A stretch of DNA of 64,000 nt from Pseudomonas ceruminis (GCF_021602025.1 NZ_BQHW01000026.1:1-64000), one strand, 5' to 3'. Positions 7,399 to 15,359 are shown, counted from the stretch's first letter. Numbers and translations are program-made. Notes: generated by a model from the sequence alone, not told the origin.

Positions 7399-8172
7399 TC
7401 AGCTCTTCAAGAACTCATCCAGCACGCATAGCAGCCACTTTGGCTGGCTTTCCTGCACGGAGTGATCAGCAAATGGGATGTTCAATAGCTTCGCTCCAGG
7501 GACTCGTTCTGCAAGCTCCATCGAGTTAGCGCGTGATACGAGCCGATCGTCATCGCCACGAACGATCAGGACATCGGCGCTGATAGCCCCCACCGTTTCG
7601 CCCGGATAGGCTTCCTCGCTTTCGTCCAGCCAGAGCTTTTGCACGGCAGCAATCAGCCTGTCGAAATCTGGTTCCGGGTTCAGCGCAAGGTAACGATCGA
7701 CCTCTTGAGGAAACAGTCCGCGCCAGCGTGCGGCGGTGAGGCCTGCATACATCTTTCGAGTCGGATCATCTGGCGGTAGGGCCCAATGTGCGCCAATCGT
7801 GACCAGCTTGTTGATCCAGCTCTGGCCTGTAGCAGCTGAGCGGAGGGCTGCGATACCGCCATCACTATGGCCAATGACGTTGGCACCGACCACTCCAAGA
7901 TGTCGTACTACGGCTTCAACATCCTGCTGAATGCGCTTGTAAGTCAGAAGTGACGTGCCGAGTGTTGATTTCCCTTGTCCACGACTGTCTACGCCGATCA
8001 ACCGATAGTTCTTTCCAAGGTGTGGCGTAAGAGAATTGAAGGTCTCGATATTGCCAAGACCTCCGTGCAGGAATACGAGTGGAAAGCCACATTCATTGCC
8101 TTGCTGCTCGTAGTAAATCCGAGCGCCATCGATCTGAACGTATTCACCGTCCTGGTGATTGAAGACTGTCAT
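7399..8172 (-). CDS. Alpha/beta-hydrolase fold protein
   Basis: A 257-residue alpha/beta hydrolase. The oxyanion region FLHGGLGNIE, the strand VDSRGQGKS, the nucleophile elbow GHSDGG (Ser near residue 98), the acid strand VLIVRGDDDRLV and the catalytic His in FADHSVQE are all present, so it is probably an active esterase or related hydrolase. The substrate cannot be told from sequence. It has no signal peptide, so it is cytoplasmic. It stands alone between integrase debris and a broken phage gene, and is probably cargo of the decayed element or a flanking chromosomal gene. Confidence 0.85.
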   Translation of the reverse strand: MTVFNHQDGEYVQIDGARIYYEQQGNECGFPLVFLHGGLGNIETFNSLTPHLGKNYRLIGVDSRGQGKSTLGTSLLTYKRIQQDVEAVVRHLGVVGANVIGHSDGGIAALRSAATGQSWINKLVTIGAHWALPPDDPTRKMYAGLTAARWRGLFPQEVDRYLALNPEPDFDRLIAAVQKLWLDESEEAYPGETVGAISADVLIVRGDDDRLVSRANSMELAERVPGAKLLNIPFADHSVQESQPKWLLCVLDEFLKS

Positions 8173-8290
8173 ACATTTGCGCCTGTGCTGGGAACAATTT
8201 CAGCCCAGTCTAGTGCTCATCTGCGATCAAATGAAGACATACGGCACGCCCTACTGCCGTTGGCAAATACCATCTCTGATGGAGTTCATG

Positions 8291-8644
8291 ATGGACCCGA
8301 CCGACCTCGGCCCAGGCACAGCCACCTGGCTGGGCGGTACGAGCACCGTATTGCTTGGCGGCTTCCTGTGGTTGCGCAAATGGCTATCAGAGATGCAACC
8401 GACCGCGCAATGGATACCGCCGACATCGGCGTTGTCCGGCGCCTGAATGAGGTGCTCGACATTGAGCGTGTGGCTCGGAAAGAAGCTGAGGCCCGCGCGC
8501 GGACCAGTTCGCCAAGGAGCGAAACGACCTTGTGGCTACTGTAGGGCGCCTGGAGGGCGAGATCGAAGCCCTGACCAGTCAGGTAGGCCAACCAACCAGG
8601 CCGCCGACAAGGCGGATGAGGCTCTCAATCGGGTATCGCCATAA
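8291..8644 (+). pseudogene. Small phage membrane/coiled-coil gene, multiply frameshifted
   Basis: Read across three frame changes, this gives MDPTDLGPGTATWLGG, a hydrophobic segment ending LLGGFLWLRKWLS, then TADIGVVRRLNEVLDIERVA, then DQFAKERNDLVATVGRLEGE, and finally TNQAADKADEALNRVSP before a stop. This is a single-pass membrane protein with a coiled coil, of a type seen among phage lysis-region genes, now broken near 8393, 8495 and 8590. It supports the view that 5333-9190 is a decayed prophage. A holin-like role is only a guess. Confidence 0.65.
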
Positions 8645-8719
8645 TCGCGCCACATTTGGAGATGCGCCGTTTCGTGGCGCGTAGTAAGCCCGTTGAGACT
8701 TGGACCTGATTCAGTCACC

Positions 8720-9061
8720 TCACCCGTTCATCTTTGCGGCCGACAGGGCTCGTTCCTTGGGAAGGGGCTTCAGTACCCCTGGGTGCTCGCCGGTTTTGAT
8801 GAACAGGTAATAACGGTCTTGATCGTCATGCAGGATGCGGTAGACATCGGCTGTCCTGTTGGTGCTTGGCGAGGTGAGCTTGTCCACGATCAACGTGTAG
8901 CAATCAACGCCCAATCCGCTCAAAGCTGCCTGCAGCTCTGCGTCGATCTTTGATCGCCATTTCTTCATGTTATGCCGGTACGCTAGGAAGACCAGTGCTA
9001 TTGCCAGTAGTGGCGTGACACCGGATGCTAAGGTCTTGAGCAACGTTTCCATGTTTCCCAT
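8720..9061 (-). CDS. Hypothetical membrane-anchored protein (113 aa)
   Basis: This has one N-terminal membrane segment (about residues 10-28, ASGVTPLLAIALVFLAY) and a soluble domain of about 85 residues containing the phrase ADVYRILHDDQDRYYLFI. The membrane segment comes first and is followed by basic residues, so the domain should face the cytoplasm. An ATG three codons downstream is an alternative start. I do not recognise a family. It lies at the edge of the decayed element. Confidence 0.6.
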   Translation of the reverse strand: MGNMETLLKTLASGVTPLLAIALVFLAYRHNMKKWRSKIDAELQAALSGLGVDCYTLIVDKLTSPSTNRTADVYRILHDDQDRYYLFIKTGEHPGVLKPLPKERALSAAKMNG

Positions 9062-9174
9062 CTAGAAGCTACGTAAACGACCATAAATACCTGCATTCGT
9101 GCGCGACGACAATGGGAAGCTGATGATGGTTGGGTACGACGACAAGACTTAAGGCAGTGTCCGGGATTAGTTGA

Positions 9175-9193
9175 CCGCTACAGCGGGGTTTTT
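9175..9193 (+). terminator. Weak terminator-like hairpin
   Basis: The 5-bp arms CCGCT and AGCGG enclose two bases and are followed by GGTTTTTC. The sequence after it closely resembles that following the tRNA-Cys remnant near 5347, which may mean it is a second copy of the element flank. Confidence 0.4.
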
Positions 9194-9343
9194 CTTTGTG
9201 GGTCGAAAATAACAGAGAGTAGGCTAGCGCTTAACGCTCGATATCGGCTGAACTTCTGAGAGCACCTGTGGATCTGAGCTTGACGTCGCGTAACGAAGTG
9301 CTAGGCGGCGGATAAGATCACTGTTGCCCAGGGGAGCTCAGGC

Positions 9344-9442
9344 ATGTTTTCGGAAGACTTTTACGGCGCATTCCTCGTGGCCGGAGTCGTACTCGTTTTT
9401 GCGGTTCTGGCCATAGCCCTGCATTCGACTCAAGGGTCATGA
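9344..9442 (+). CDS. Single-pass small membrane protein (32 aa)
   Basis: The ORF starts with ATG at 9344, preceded by GGGGAG at 9331-9336. The product is MFSEDFYGAFLV..., with a hydrophobic segment spanning about residues 9-26 and the polar tail HSTQGS. Codon use fits the host. Many real bacterial small membrane proteins have this size and shape, but no family is recognised and there is no neighbour to suggest a role. Confidence 0.5.
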   Translation: MFSEDFYGAFLVAGVVLVFAVLAIALHSTQGS

Positions 9443-9516
9443 CTCGCAGCCTCACGTGGCGGTGAGGTGGGGGCCGGCGGTGGCGTCTTGCTCCGAACCG
9501 CCGGCAAAGAGGATGG

Positions 9517-9651
9517 CTATTCTACGGTGCAAATCCAGCGGTGGTTGTGCCGGTATGGTGCTCGAGTGAATGTTACGTCCGCAACCAAGGTCATGCCACG
9601 ATCCTGAAGCGCTTCGGTCAGTTGTACGAGTGTCTCTGCTTCGATAGTCAT
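9517..9651 (-). CDS. Small hypothetical protein (44 aa)
   Basis: The ATG at 9651 follows a clean GAGGTAAC ribosome site. The product begins MTIEAETLVQLTEALQDRG and ends NHRWICTVE. It is soluble, with an amphipathic N-terminal helix and a beta-prone end. It is more credible than the plus-strand frame over the same bases because of the ribosome site and codon use. Function unknown. Confidence 0.5.
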   Translation of the reverse strand: MTIEAETLVQLTEALQDRGMTLVADVTFTRAPYRHNHRWICTVE

Positions 9652-9771
9652 TGCTGTTACCTCGTCAGATTTACTGCGTTCCTAATTCCTGACCAGATGG
9701 GCAACCGCCTGATTCAATTTTTCTTGCTGCTCTAGCCTAAGCCAGAGCCAGAAGGGCAGGCGCCCTGAGCA

Positions 9772-10092
9772 TCAATATTCCAACCTGCGGACAGGCGCAT
9801 TGCCGCGCTTGAATTGCTGATAGCCGGTGTAGGGAAGAATCACAGTGTCAGCAATACCCGATGCAGCCATGTCGATCAGAATCGGGAATGGCGCCCAATG
9901 CGCTCCCGATCTTTGTGGACTGTCCAGGTTGCAGAACTGATACGCAACGCCGCTGTACGCCCGAGGAATGGTGTGGCAATGGGTATGCCATTTAGCCAGG
10001 TCATCTACGGCCTTCGGCTCGTTCGACACTGTGCGCACGGTCCCGCACCCGGTCAGCGCAACTGTAATGAGTATTCCAATCCATCGTTTCAT
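9772..10092 (-). CDS. YceK/YidQ-like lipoprotein
   Basis: This is a 106-residue lipoprotein. I chose the ATG at 10092 because it gives a proper signal peptide, MKRWIGILITVALTGC, with lipobox LTGC; the frame is open 32 codons further but those codons are not signal-like. The mature part contains YSGVAYQFCNLDSP and an ADTVILPYT phrase, which match the small YceK/YidQ lipoprotein group. Such proteins sit in the outer or inner membrane and have no known enzymatic role. Confidence 0.75.
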   Translation of the reverse strand: MKRWIGILITVALTGCGTVRTVSNEPKAVDDLAKWHTHCHTIPRAYSGVAYQFCNLDSPQRSGAHWAPFPILIDMAASGIADTVILPYTGYQQFKRGNAPVRRLEY

Positions 10093-10184
10093 GAAACGAC
10101 CTCTCCCGGTGACGGCCGAAACATAGCGCATCTCTGTCATCACGATTGTCGCCCGCAGCCATCCGGGCGATGGCAAGGGCGGAT

Positions 10185-10706
10185 TCATCCGCCTTTCAGG
10201 CGCACATTCTCCTTGCGCTTGAACGCCTCGTACCGAGCAGCCCGTTCCTTCGCGAAGCGACTGCTTATCGAAGCCTCCAGGTCTGCGCGCTGCACAGGCA
10301 CTGCGCAGTGCGGGCAGACACTGGCCACGCCGACGTCATGGCCACATGCACGGTGCACAAAATGCACTGCAAGCCCCTCGTCTTCCTGCTTGCACCACGT
10401 TTCCCCCCAGGCTCGCAGGGCGTAGATCACGGGGTAAAAGTCCCACCCTTTTTGTGTCAGATGATACTCATGTCGCAGCGGCTTTGCGTTATAGGGCCGG
10501 CGCTCTACCAAGCCATCGGCTTCCAGTGCTTTCAGGCGCGATGTCAGCATCTGCGGCGTGGCCCCGGTATGGATCTGCATCTCCTCGAAGCGCGCCGTGC
10601 CCATGTACAGCTCGCGCAGCACCAGGATCGTCCATTTGTCGCCCACTATATCCACCGAGCGGGCCACCGGGCATACCGTAGCCGGTCTATCTTCTTGAGT
10701 TCGCAT
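10185..10706 (-). CDS. HxlR-family winged-helix regulator with C-terminal Cys motif
   Basis: This 173-residue HxlR/DUF24 regulator has the typical start CPVARSVDIVGDKWTILVLRE (residues about 12-32; the conserved Cys is a redox sensor in some members), the helix-turn-helix region PQMLTSRLKALEADGLV, and the wing RHEYHLTQKGWDFYPVI. The C-terminal third is longer than usual and has two Cys pairs (RACGH and VCPHC) that could bind a metal. A palindrome lies just upstream of its start, so autoregulation is likely. No obvious target gene is next to it. Confidence 0.85.
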   Translation of the reverse strand: MRTQEDRPATVCPVARSVDIVGDKWTILVLRELYMGTARFEEMQIHTGATPQMLTSRLKALEADGLVERRPYNAKPLRHEYHLTQKGWDFYPVIYALRAWGETWCKQEDEGLAVHFVHRACGHDVGVASVCPHCAVPVQRADLEASISSRFAKERAARYEAFKRKENVRLKGG

Positions 10707-10720
10707 TGTGTCCGTCGTAC

Positions 10721-10750
10721 CGTGGTAACTATTGTTTTCATAGTACCACG
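10721..10750. promoter_or_regulatory. Palindrome upstream of the HxlR-type regulator
   Basis: Outer arms CGTGGTA and TACCACG are perfect over 7 bp, with an inner CTAT/ATAG pair offset by one base. It starts 15 bases upstream of the regulator start codon, where an autoregulatory operator is expected. Binding is inferred. Confidence 0.6.
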
Positions 10751-10795
10751 CCGCAGCGGTACAACCCTATTCGATCACGTGTTCACCAGGTGCGC

Positions 10796-10821
10796 AAAAA
10801 AAGCCCGCCGTGAAGGCGGGC
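10796..10821 (-). terminator. Rho-independent terminator, minus strand
   Basis: The perfect arms GCCCGCC and GGCGGGC around GTGAA end in seven T on the minus strand. Transcripts entering from the DoxX gene would stop here before the HxlR gene. Confidence 0.75.
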
Positions 10822-10946
10822 AATGAACGTTTTTGAAGGGAGAGCCTTCAGCCTGAGGCTGGCCGGTTAAGTGAGTATTAACTGCAATCCATTGACCCGG
10901 ACCCACGATGGGCCTATACAGGCGTGCCAGATTTCCAGGAGCAACC

Positions 10947-11141
10947 ATGCGCGACGAAGACGACCTGCACGAGCCTGAGCACGATCACCTGCTCGATCAC
11001 GAGTTCCTCTACGACGATTTCGAAGCAGAGGCGGATGCCCAGGGCGCCGAGGATGAGGTAGAGGAAGACGAAGCATTGCTGGATGACCTTGATGACGACG
11101 ATCATGATCACCCAGCCTGGCATGACGACCTGGACGACTGA
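10947..11141 (+). CDS. Extremely acidic small protein (64 aa, half Asp/Glu)
   Basis: I chose the ATG at 10947 because CAGGAGCA lies just upstream; a 13-codon upstream extension is possible but is not acidic and looks spurious. By count, 32 of the 64 residues are Asp or Glu, with eight His, and the C-terminal half is almost only D, E, H and L. It lacks Cys, a membrane segment and any known motif. It could bind cations or mimic DNA, but this is speculation. It converges with the DoxX gene with no gap. Confidence 0.65.
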   Translation: MRDEDDLHEPEHDHLLDHEFLYDDFEAEADAQGAEDEVEEDEALLDDLDDDDHDHPAWHDDLDD

Positions 11142-11555
11142 TTAGCGCCCGTCGAGCGAGAAGCGCCCCGGGCCGCTGACGGCCAGCAGCAGCAGCCCGC
11201 CAATGATGCTCAGGTTTTTCAGGAACTGCGTCATGTTGGCGGCGCGTTCGGGGTCGGCCATGTTCCAGAACGGGTGGCCGATCAATGCGGTGCCCAGCAC
11301 GAACAGGGCAAACAGAAAGGCCAGTGGGCGGGTATAGAAGCCTAGGATCAACACGATAGCCACGAAAAACTCCATGATCACCGCTACTGCGGCGGCAAGC
11401 ATGGGGGCAGGTGCGCCCAGTGAAGTCATGTAGCTGACTGTGCCCTCAAAGCCGGTCAGCTTGGCCCAACCGGACAGGACGAACAGAAGCATCAGCAAAA
11501 CCCGGGCGATCAGGAGGATGATGTCGCGTTGACCAGCGAACAGGGAGTAGCGCAT
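11142..11555 (-). CDS. DoxX-family inner-membrane protein
   Basis: This 137-residue DoxX/DUF417-like protein has four membrane segments (about residues 10-28, 47-66, 72-92 and 112-130) and the family phrases LSGWAKLTGFEGT and IGHPFW. I chose the ATG at 11555, giving MRYSLFAGQRD; the longer frame has no ribosome site. The family is linked to quinone or redox functions at the membrane in several bacteria, but the reaction is unknown here. It seems to be monocistronic. Confidence 0.85.
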   Translation of the reverse strand: MRYSLFAGQRDIILLIARVLLMLLFVLSGWAKLTGFEGTVSYMTSLGAPAPMLAAAVAVIMEFFVAIVLILGFYTRPLAFLFALFVLGTALIGHPFWNMADPERAANMTQFLKNLSIIGGLLLLAVSGPGRFSLDGR

Positions 11556-11623
11556 GGCAGCATTCCAGAGGACGGAGACAAGATCCACTCTAGCAGTTGC
11601 GGGATGGATTTCCGCCGGGCAGT

Positions 11624-11650
11624 AAAAAGGCGCCGCAAGGGCGCCTTTTT
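11624..11650 (-). terminator. Terminator of tRNA-Leu
   Basis: The arms AAAAAGGCGCC and GGCGCCTTTTT around GCAA form a strong symmetric hairpin just downstream of the tRNA on the minus strand. Confidence 0.8.
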
Positions 11651-11660
11651 CACGGGAATT

Positions 11661-11747
11661 TGGTGCGAGTGGCGGGACTCGAACCCGCAAGGCTCACGCC
11701 GACAGATTTTAAGTCTGCTGTGTATACCAATTCCACCACACTCGCAC
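11661..11747 (-). tRNA. tRNA-Leu (anticodon UAA)
   Basis: This is an 87-nt class II tRNA with a long variable arm and encoded CCA. The acceptor strands GTGCGAG and CTCGCAC pair, the anticodon loop is CTTAAAA (anticodon TAA), and the T loop contains GGTTCGAGTCC. It reads UUA codons. No attachment-site duplication is seen around it. Confidence 0.95.
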
Positions 11748-11949
11748 GCTTGAAAGGGTCGTGACGACCGGCGCGCTTCTAAGCAGAAGGGCCTGACAAT
11801 CAAGCGCGCTTTATAACCCATTGTTATAGTTGAGTCAACCGCAGCACCTATGATCAAAGGAACGAAGGGTCAATCCAACGGGCAATTGACACCTTGCTGT
11901 CATTAGGCCACTGTTGCCCATCTGGTTGGATCCAAATGAGTGCAATGCA

Positions 11950-12234
11950 ATGTCCCAGGCTGGTCCCTCAACTACTACCGAGCGCGTTGTGCGTCCTCGC
12001 TTGATCTGGCGCCTGTTGTTCATGGTAGTTGTGCTGCTGGGCGGCTTTCTCTACCTTGGCCTGATCTGCCTGGGTGGCTACCTGCTGATGCTCGGTTTCG
12101 AGGCTGAGCGGCTGCAGCCGCAGCGGCTGATGGCACTGGGCGGTGGCACCCTTATTCTGCTGGTGGGCCTCTGGTTGTTGAAAGTGGCCATGCCGCGGCG
12201 GATGAGCCCGGTGCTCGTTGAGCGTAAACGTTGA
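11950..12234 (+). CDS. Small two-pass membrane protein
   Basis: A 94-residue protein from the ATG at 11950 (MSQAGPSTTTERVV). It has two membrane segments, about residues 19-43 and 57-77, joined by a short acidic loop, with a basic C-terminus (MPRRMSPVLVERKR). I do not recognise a family. The start is uncertain, as no strong ribosome site is seen. It precedes the sensor kinase on the same strand by 84 bases and may or may not share its transcript. Confidence 0.6.
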   Translation: MSQAGPSTTTERVVRPRLIWRLLFMVVVLLGGFLYLGLICLGGYLLMLGFEAERLQPQRLMALGGGTLILLVGLWLLKVAMPRRMSPVLVERKR

Positions 12235-12318
12235 TAGGCACTTGCCGCACATGCTGAGTCAGGCGGGTACTATTGGCTAAGCGCATCACGTCCCTCCCGC
12301 TGTGCCTGTGGGGTTTGC

Positions 12319-13479
12319 ATGGTTTTAGCTGACTGCATCGAACAACCCGTCATGCCCGCCAGCCGCTATGAGCAACTGGTGCAATCGGTCGTGGACTACG
12401 CCATCTACATGATCGACACCACCGGCCGTGTGGTGTCCTGGAACGCCGGTGCCGAACGCATCAAGGGCTACCGCGCCGAGGAAGTGATCGGTCGGCATTT
12501 TTCGCTGTTCTTCACACCGCAGGATTGCGCCGCCGGGCGCCCTGAATGGTTGCTCGAACAGGCGCTGGAGCAGGGCGTGGCGCAGGACGAGGGCTGGCGC
12601 GTACGTAAGGATGGCACGCAGTTCTGGGCCTTGGCCGCGCTCGATGTGATTCGTGATGACCAGGGGCAAGTCATCGGCTTGGCGAAGGTCACGCGCGATA
12701 TCACCGACCGACGCGAAACGGCATTGCAACTGGACGCAGTCCGCGCGCAACTGTTCCAGGCGCAGAAGCTTGAAGCGCTAGGCCAGTTAACCGGTGGGCT
12801 GGCCCACGACTTCAATAACCTGTTGACCATCATCATCAACTCGGCACGCCTGGCACAGGCCTGCCAGGACCCCAAGCGCCTGGAACGCCTGCTGGAGCAC
12901 ATTCTCGATGCAGGCCAGCGCGGCACGGAGCTGACCAAGCAGCTGCTGACGTTTGCCCGTCACCGTCAGCTGGAGGTCAGCCCGATCGCACCGGCCAAGT
13001 TACTTGCTGCCACGCGCGGGCTGCTGGAGCATGCGTTGCCCCGCGATATCGAGCTGGAAGATCACGTACAGCCTGATTTGCCCCTGATCGAGGTGGATGT
13101 CGGGCAACTGCAAATGGTACTGCTCAACCTGCTGTTCAATGCCCGGGATGCCATCAGTGGTCAGGGGACGATCCGCATGGCGGTCCATGCGGTCGAGCTC
13201 GTAGGCGAGGTGGAAGGCTTGCGTGGCGCCTTCGTGTGTTTCGAAGTGAGCGATACCGGGGCAGGCATCGACCCACAGGTGTTACCGCGGATCTTCGAGC
13301 CGTTTTTCACCACCAAGCCGTTTGGCAAGGGCACCGGGCTTGGCCTCAGCCAGGCTTATGGGTTCGCCAAGCAGAGCAACGGCGCAATCAGCGTGCACAG
13401 CGAAATCGGCAAGGGCACCTGTATGCGCCTGTTCTTGCCGGCTTCTGGTCCCGGCACGGAAGATCAACTCGATAGGTAG
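12319..13479 (+). CDS. PAS-domain sensor histidine kinase
   Basis: This 386-residue kinase has a PAS domain at about residues 15-125 (SVVDYAIYMIDTTGRVVSWN), a phosphoacceptor helix with His-163 in LAHDFNNLL, and an ATPase domain with N box NLLFNARDAI, G1 DTGAGID, F box FEPFFTTK and G2 GKGTGLGLSQAYG. There is no membrane segment or signal peptide, so it senses something in the cytoplasm. There is also no receiver domain. It opens a three-gene unit with a KaiC-like ATPase 5 bases downstream and a single-domain response regulator overlapping that; the trio probably signals together. An ATG at 12352 is an alternative start. Confidence 0.92.
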   Translation: MVLADCIEQPVMPASRYEQLVQSVVDYAIYMIDTTGRVVSWNAGAERIKGYRAEEVIGRHFSLFFTPQDCAAGRPEWLLEQALEQGVAQDEGWRVRKDGTQFWALAALDVIRDDQGQVIGLAKVTRDITDRRETALQLDAVRAQLFQAQKLEALGQLTGGLAHDFNNLLTIIINSARLAQACQDPKRLERLLEHILDAGQRGTELTKQLLTFARHRQLEVSPIAPAKLLAATRGLLEHALPRDIELEDHVQPDLPLIEVDVGQLQMVLLNLLFNARDAISGQGTIRMAVHAVELVGEVEGLRGAFVCFEVSDTGAGIDPQVLPRIFEPFFTTKPFGKGTGLGLSQAYGFAKQSNGAISVHSEIGKGTCMRLFLPASGPGTEDQLDR

Positions 13480-13484
13480 CCACC

Positions 13485-14930
13485 ATGGCACAAGCACTGA
13501 AACGGCTGTTGACGGGGATCGAGGGGCTCGATGCACTGCTCAAGGGCGGTTTGGTAGCAGGGGCTTCCTACATCATTCAGGGGCCGCCTGGGGCCGGCAA
13601 GACCATCCTCGCCAACCAGTTGGCATGCGGGCATGTGCGCAATGGTGGCCGGGTGTTGGTGGCGACCTTGCTCAGTGAGTCCCACGAGCGCTTGTTCCAA
13701 TACCTTGGCACACTTGAATTCTTTGATCCGGCCCTGGTGGGTGACCAGATCCAGTTCGTCAGCGCCTTCGACACCCTCGAGCAGGAAGGGCTCGACGCTG
13801 TGGTCAGGTTGCTGCGCCAGGAGATCGCCCGGCAGCAGGCCAGCCTGCTGATTGTCGATGGTGTACTCAATGCCCGGGTGCGTGCGGAAACATCCCTCGA
13901 CACCAAGAAATTCGTCTCGGAACTGCAGGGGCATGCGGCCTTTGCCGGGTGCACGGTGCTATTGCTGACCAGCGCTCGGCTGGATGAGGGCAGCCCGGAG
14001 CACACGATGGTCGATGGCGTGATCGAGCTGGGTGAGCAACTGATCGGCAGCCGTGCCATGCGCCATGTCCAACTGCGCAAGACGCGTGGCAGCGGCGCAC
14101 TGTCGGGGCGCCACGAGTGCCTGATAGACGAGGCGGGGATGCATGTCTACCCGCGCCTGGAGGCCTTGTACAGCCACCCCAGCCAGCATGGCACTGCCAC
14201 CTTGAGCCGGACCTCCACCGGCATCGCGTCACTGGACGAAATGCTTGGCGCAGGGGTGGCCACGGGCTCGATCAGCCTGTTGATGGGGCCATCGGGAATC
14301 GGTAAGACGTCGCTGGGGCTGGCCTTTCTGGCTGCTGGCACGGTCCAGGCACCTGCGCTGCATTTCGGCTTTTACGAAACACCAGAACGGTTACGCCTGA
14401 AGGCAACATCGCTGGGTTTCGACTTTGCCGCGCTGGAGAGTCAAGGCGCTTTGCAGCTGTGCTGGCAGCCTACGACCGAGGGCTTGCTCGACCAGGTAGG
14501 TGCGCGCTTGTTGGCGCGTGTCGAGCAACAGCGCAGCAAGCGGGTGCTGATCGATAGCCTGGGTGCGTTCAGCCGCCTGGCGGTCGACCCCGCGCGGCTC
14601 AATGCATTCTTCCGCGCCCTGACGGGCGAGCTGCGCGCGCGCGATGTCAGCGTCATGCTCACCTGGGAGATGCGCGACCTCTTCGGTTCGGAAATCACCG
14701 CACCGGCTCCGGACCTCTCAAGCATTGTCGATAACCTTGTACTGATGCGCTTTGTCGAGATGCAGGCGCAGATGCGGCGCATGCTGTCGATACTCAAGGT
14801 GCGCGACAGCCATCATGACCCTGCGCTGCACGAGTTGCATCTCGGGCCTCAGGGCGTCAGCCTGAGCAAGGCTTTCGAGGGCGCCTGCGGCGTGCTCTCG
14901 GGTACCCCCGTGCCGCAAGGGGGCGGGTGA
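13485..14930 (+). CDS. KaiC-like double ATPase domain protein
   Basis: This 481-residue protein has two RecA/KaiC domains. Walker A motifs are GPPGAGKT (residues 33-40) and GPSGIGKT (268-275). In cyanobacterial KaiC the second domain is autophosphorylated at Ser-431/Thr-432; here the aligned region DLSSIVDNLVLM gives Ser-412 and Ser-413, so two hydroxyl residues are kept, while the Thr-426 equivalent is lost. The catalytic Glu pairs are only half kept (SESHERL, YETPERL). It is translated 5 bases after a histidine kinase and overlaps a response regulator by 4 bp. No kaiA or kaiB is in the window. I call it a KaiC-family signalling ATPase, not a proven clock protein. Confidence 0.9.
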   Translation: MAQALKRLLTGIEGLDALLKGGLVAGASYIIQGPPGAGKTILANQLACGHVRNGGRVLVATLLSESHERLFQYLGTLEFFDPALVGDQIQFVSAFDTLEQEGLDAVVRLLRQEIARQQASLLIVDGVLNARVRAETSLDTKKFVSELQGHAAFAGCTVLLLTSARLDEGSPEHTMVDGVIELGEQLIGSRAMRHVQLRKTRGSGALSGRHECLIDEAGMHVYPRLEALYSHPSQHGTATLSRTSTGIASLDEMLGAGVATGSISLLMGPSGIGKTSLGLAFLAAGTVQAPALHFGFYETPERLRLKATSLGFDFAALESQGALQLCWQPTTEGLLDQVGARLLARVEQQRSKRVLIDSLGAFSRLAVDPARLNAFFRALTGELRARDVSVMLTWEMRDLFGSEITAPAPDLSSIVDNLVLMRFVEMQAQMRRMLSILKVRDSHHDPALHELHLGPQGVSLSKAFEGACGVLSGTPVPQGGG

Positions 14931-15295
14931 CGGACCAACCGATGAACACCATTCTTGTGGTCGATGATGAATACCTGATCGCGGATATCCTGGGCTTCGC
15001 CCTGGAGGACGCAGGCTTTCTGGTGGAAAAGGCCAGCAACGGGCGCAAGGCCCTAGAGGCGCTGATGGAAAAGCGCGTGGAACTGGTGATCACCGACTAC
15101 ATGATGCCCGTGCTCAATGGCGAAGAGCTGGTGCGGGCGATTCGTGAAGAGCTGCAATTAGCTGACCTGCCGGTGATCCTCATGAGCGGCGCCCAGGCCA
15201 GCCAAGGTCGTCCGGAGCTGTTCGCCGCCATATTCGACAAGCCATTCGACATCGACAGGATGATCGCCAAGGTGCACGAACTGCTGGGCACCTGA
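14927..15295 (+). CDS. Single-domain (CheY-like) response regulator
   Basis: This 122-residue receiver domain starts with GTG at 14927, overlapping the KaiC-like gene stop (GTGA). It has the acidic pocket VVDDE (residues about 12-16), phosphoacceptor Asp-57 in ITDYMMP, the switch Ser in LMSGA, and Lys in DKPF. There is no output domain, so it signals by contact with another protein. The upstream histidine kinase is the obvious phosphodonor. Confidence 0.92.
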   Translation: MTDQPMNTILVVDDEYLIADILGFALEDAGFLVEKASNGRKALEALMEKRVELVITDYMMPVLNGEELVRAIREELQLADLPVILMSGAQASQGRPELFAAIFDKPFDIDRMIAKVHELLGT

Positions 15296-15359
15296 GGCAG
15301 GGGGCGCGGTGCGTGCGGCCATTCGGTCAAGCGCGTCCGTGCGGCTTGAGGCCAGGCGT

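Noticed and set aside
9541-9735. Plus-strand ORF of 64 codons
   Set aside because: Cys-rich, no ribosome site and antisense to the better-supported 44-residue minus-strand gene.
11661-11747. tRNA-Leu as a second prophage attachment site
   Set aside because: No partial copy of its 3' half and no integrase occur beside it.
13485-14930. True circadian clock gene
   Set aside because: kaiA and kaiB are not in the window and the catalytic Glu pairs are incomplete; only KaiC-family membership is supported.
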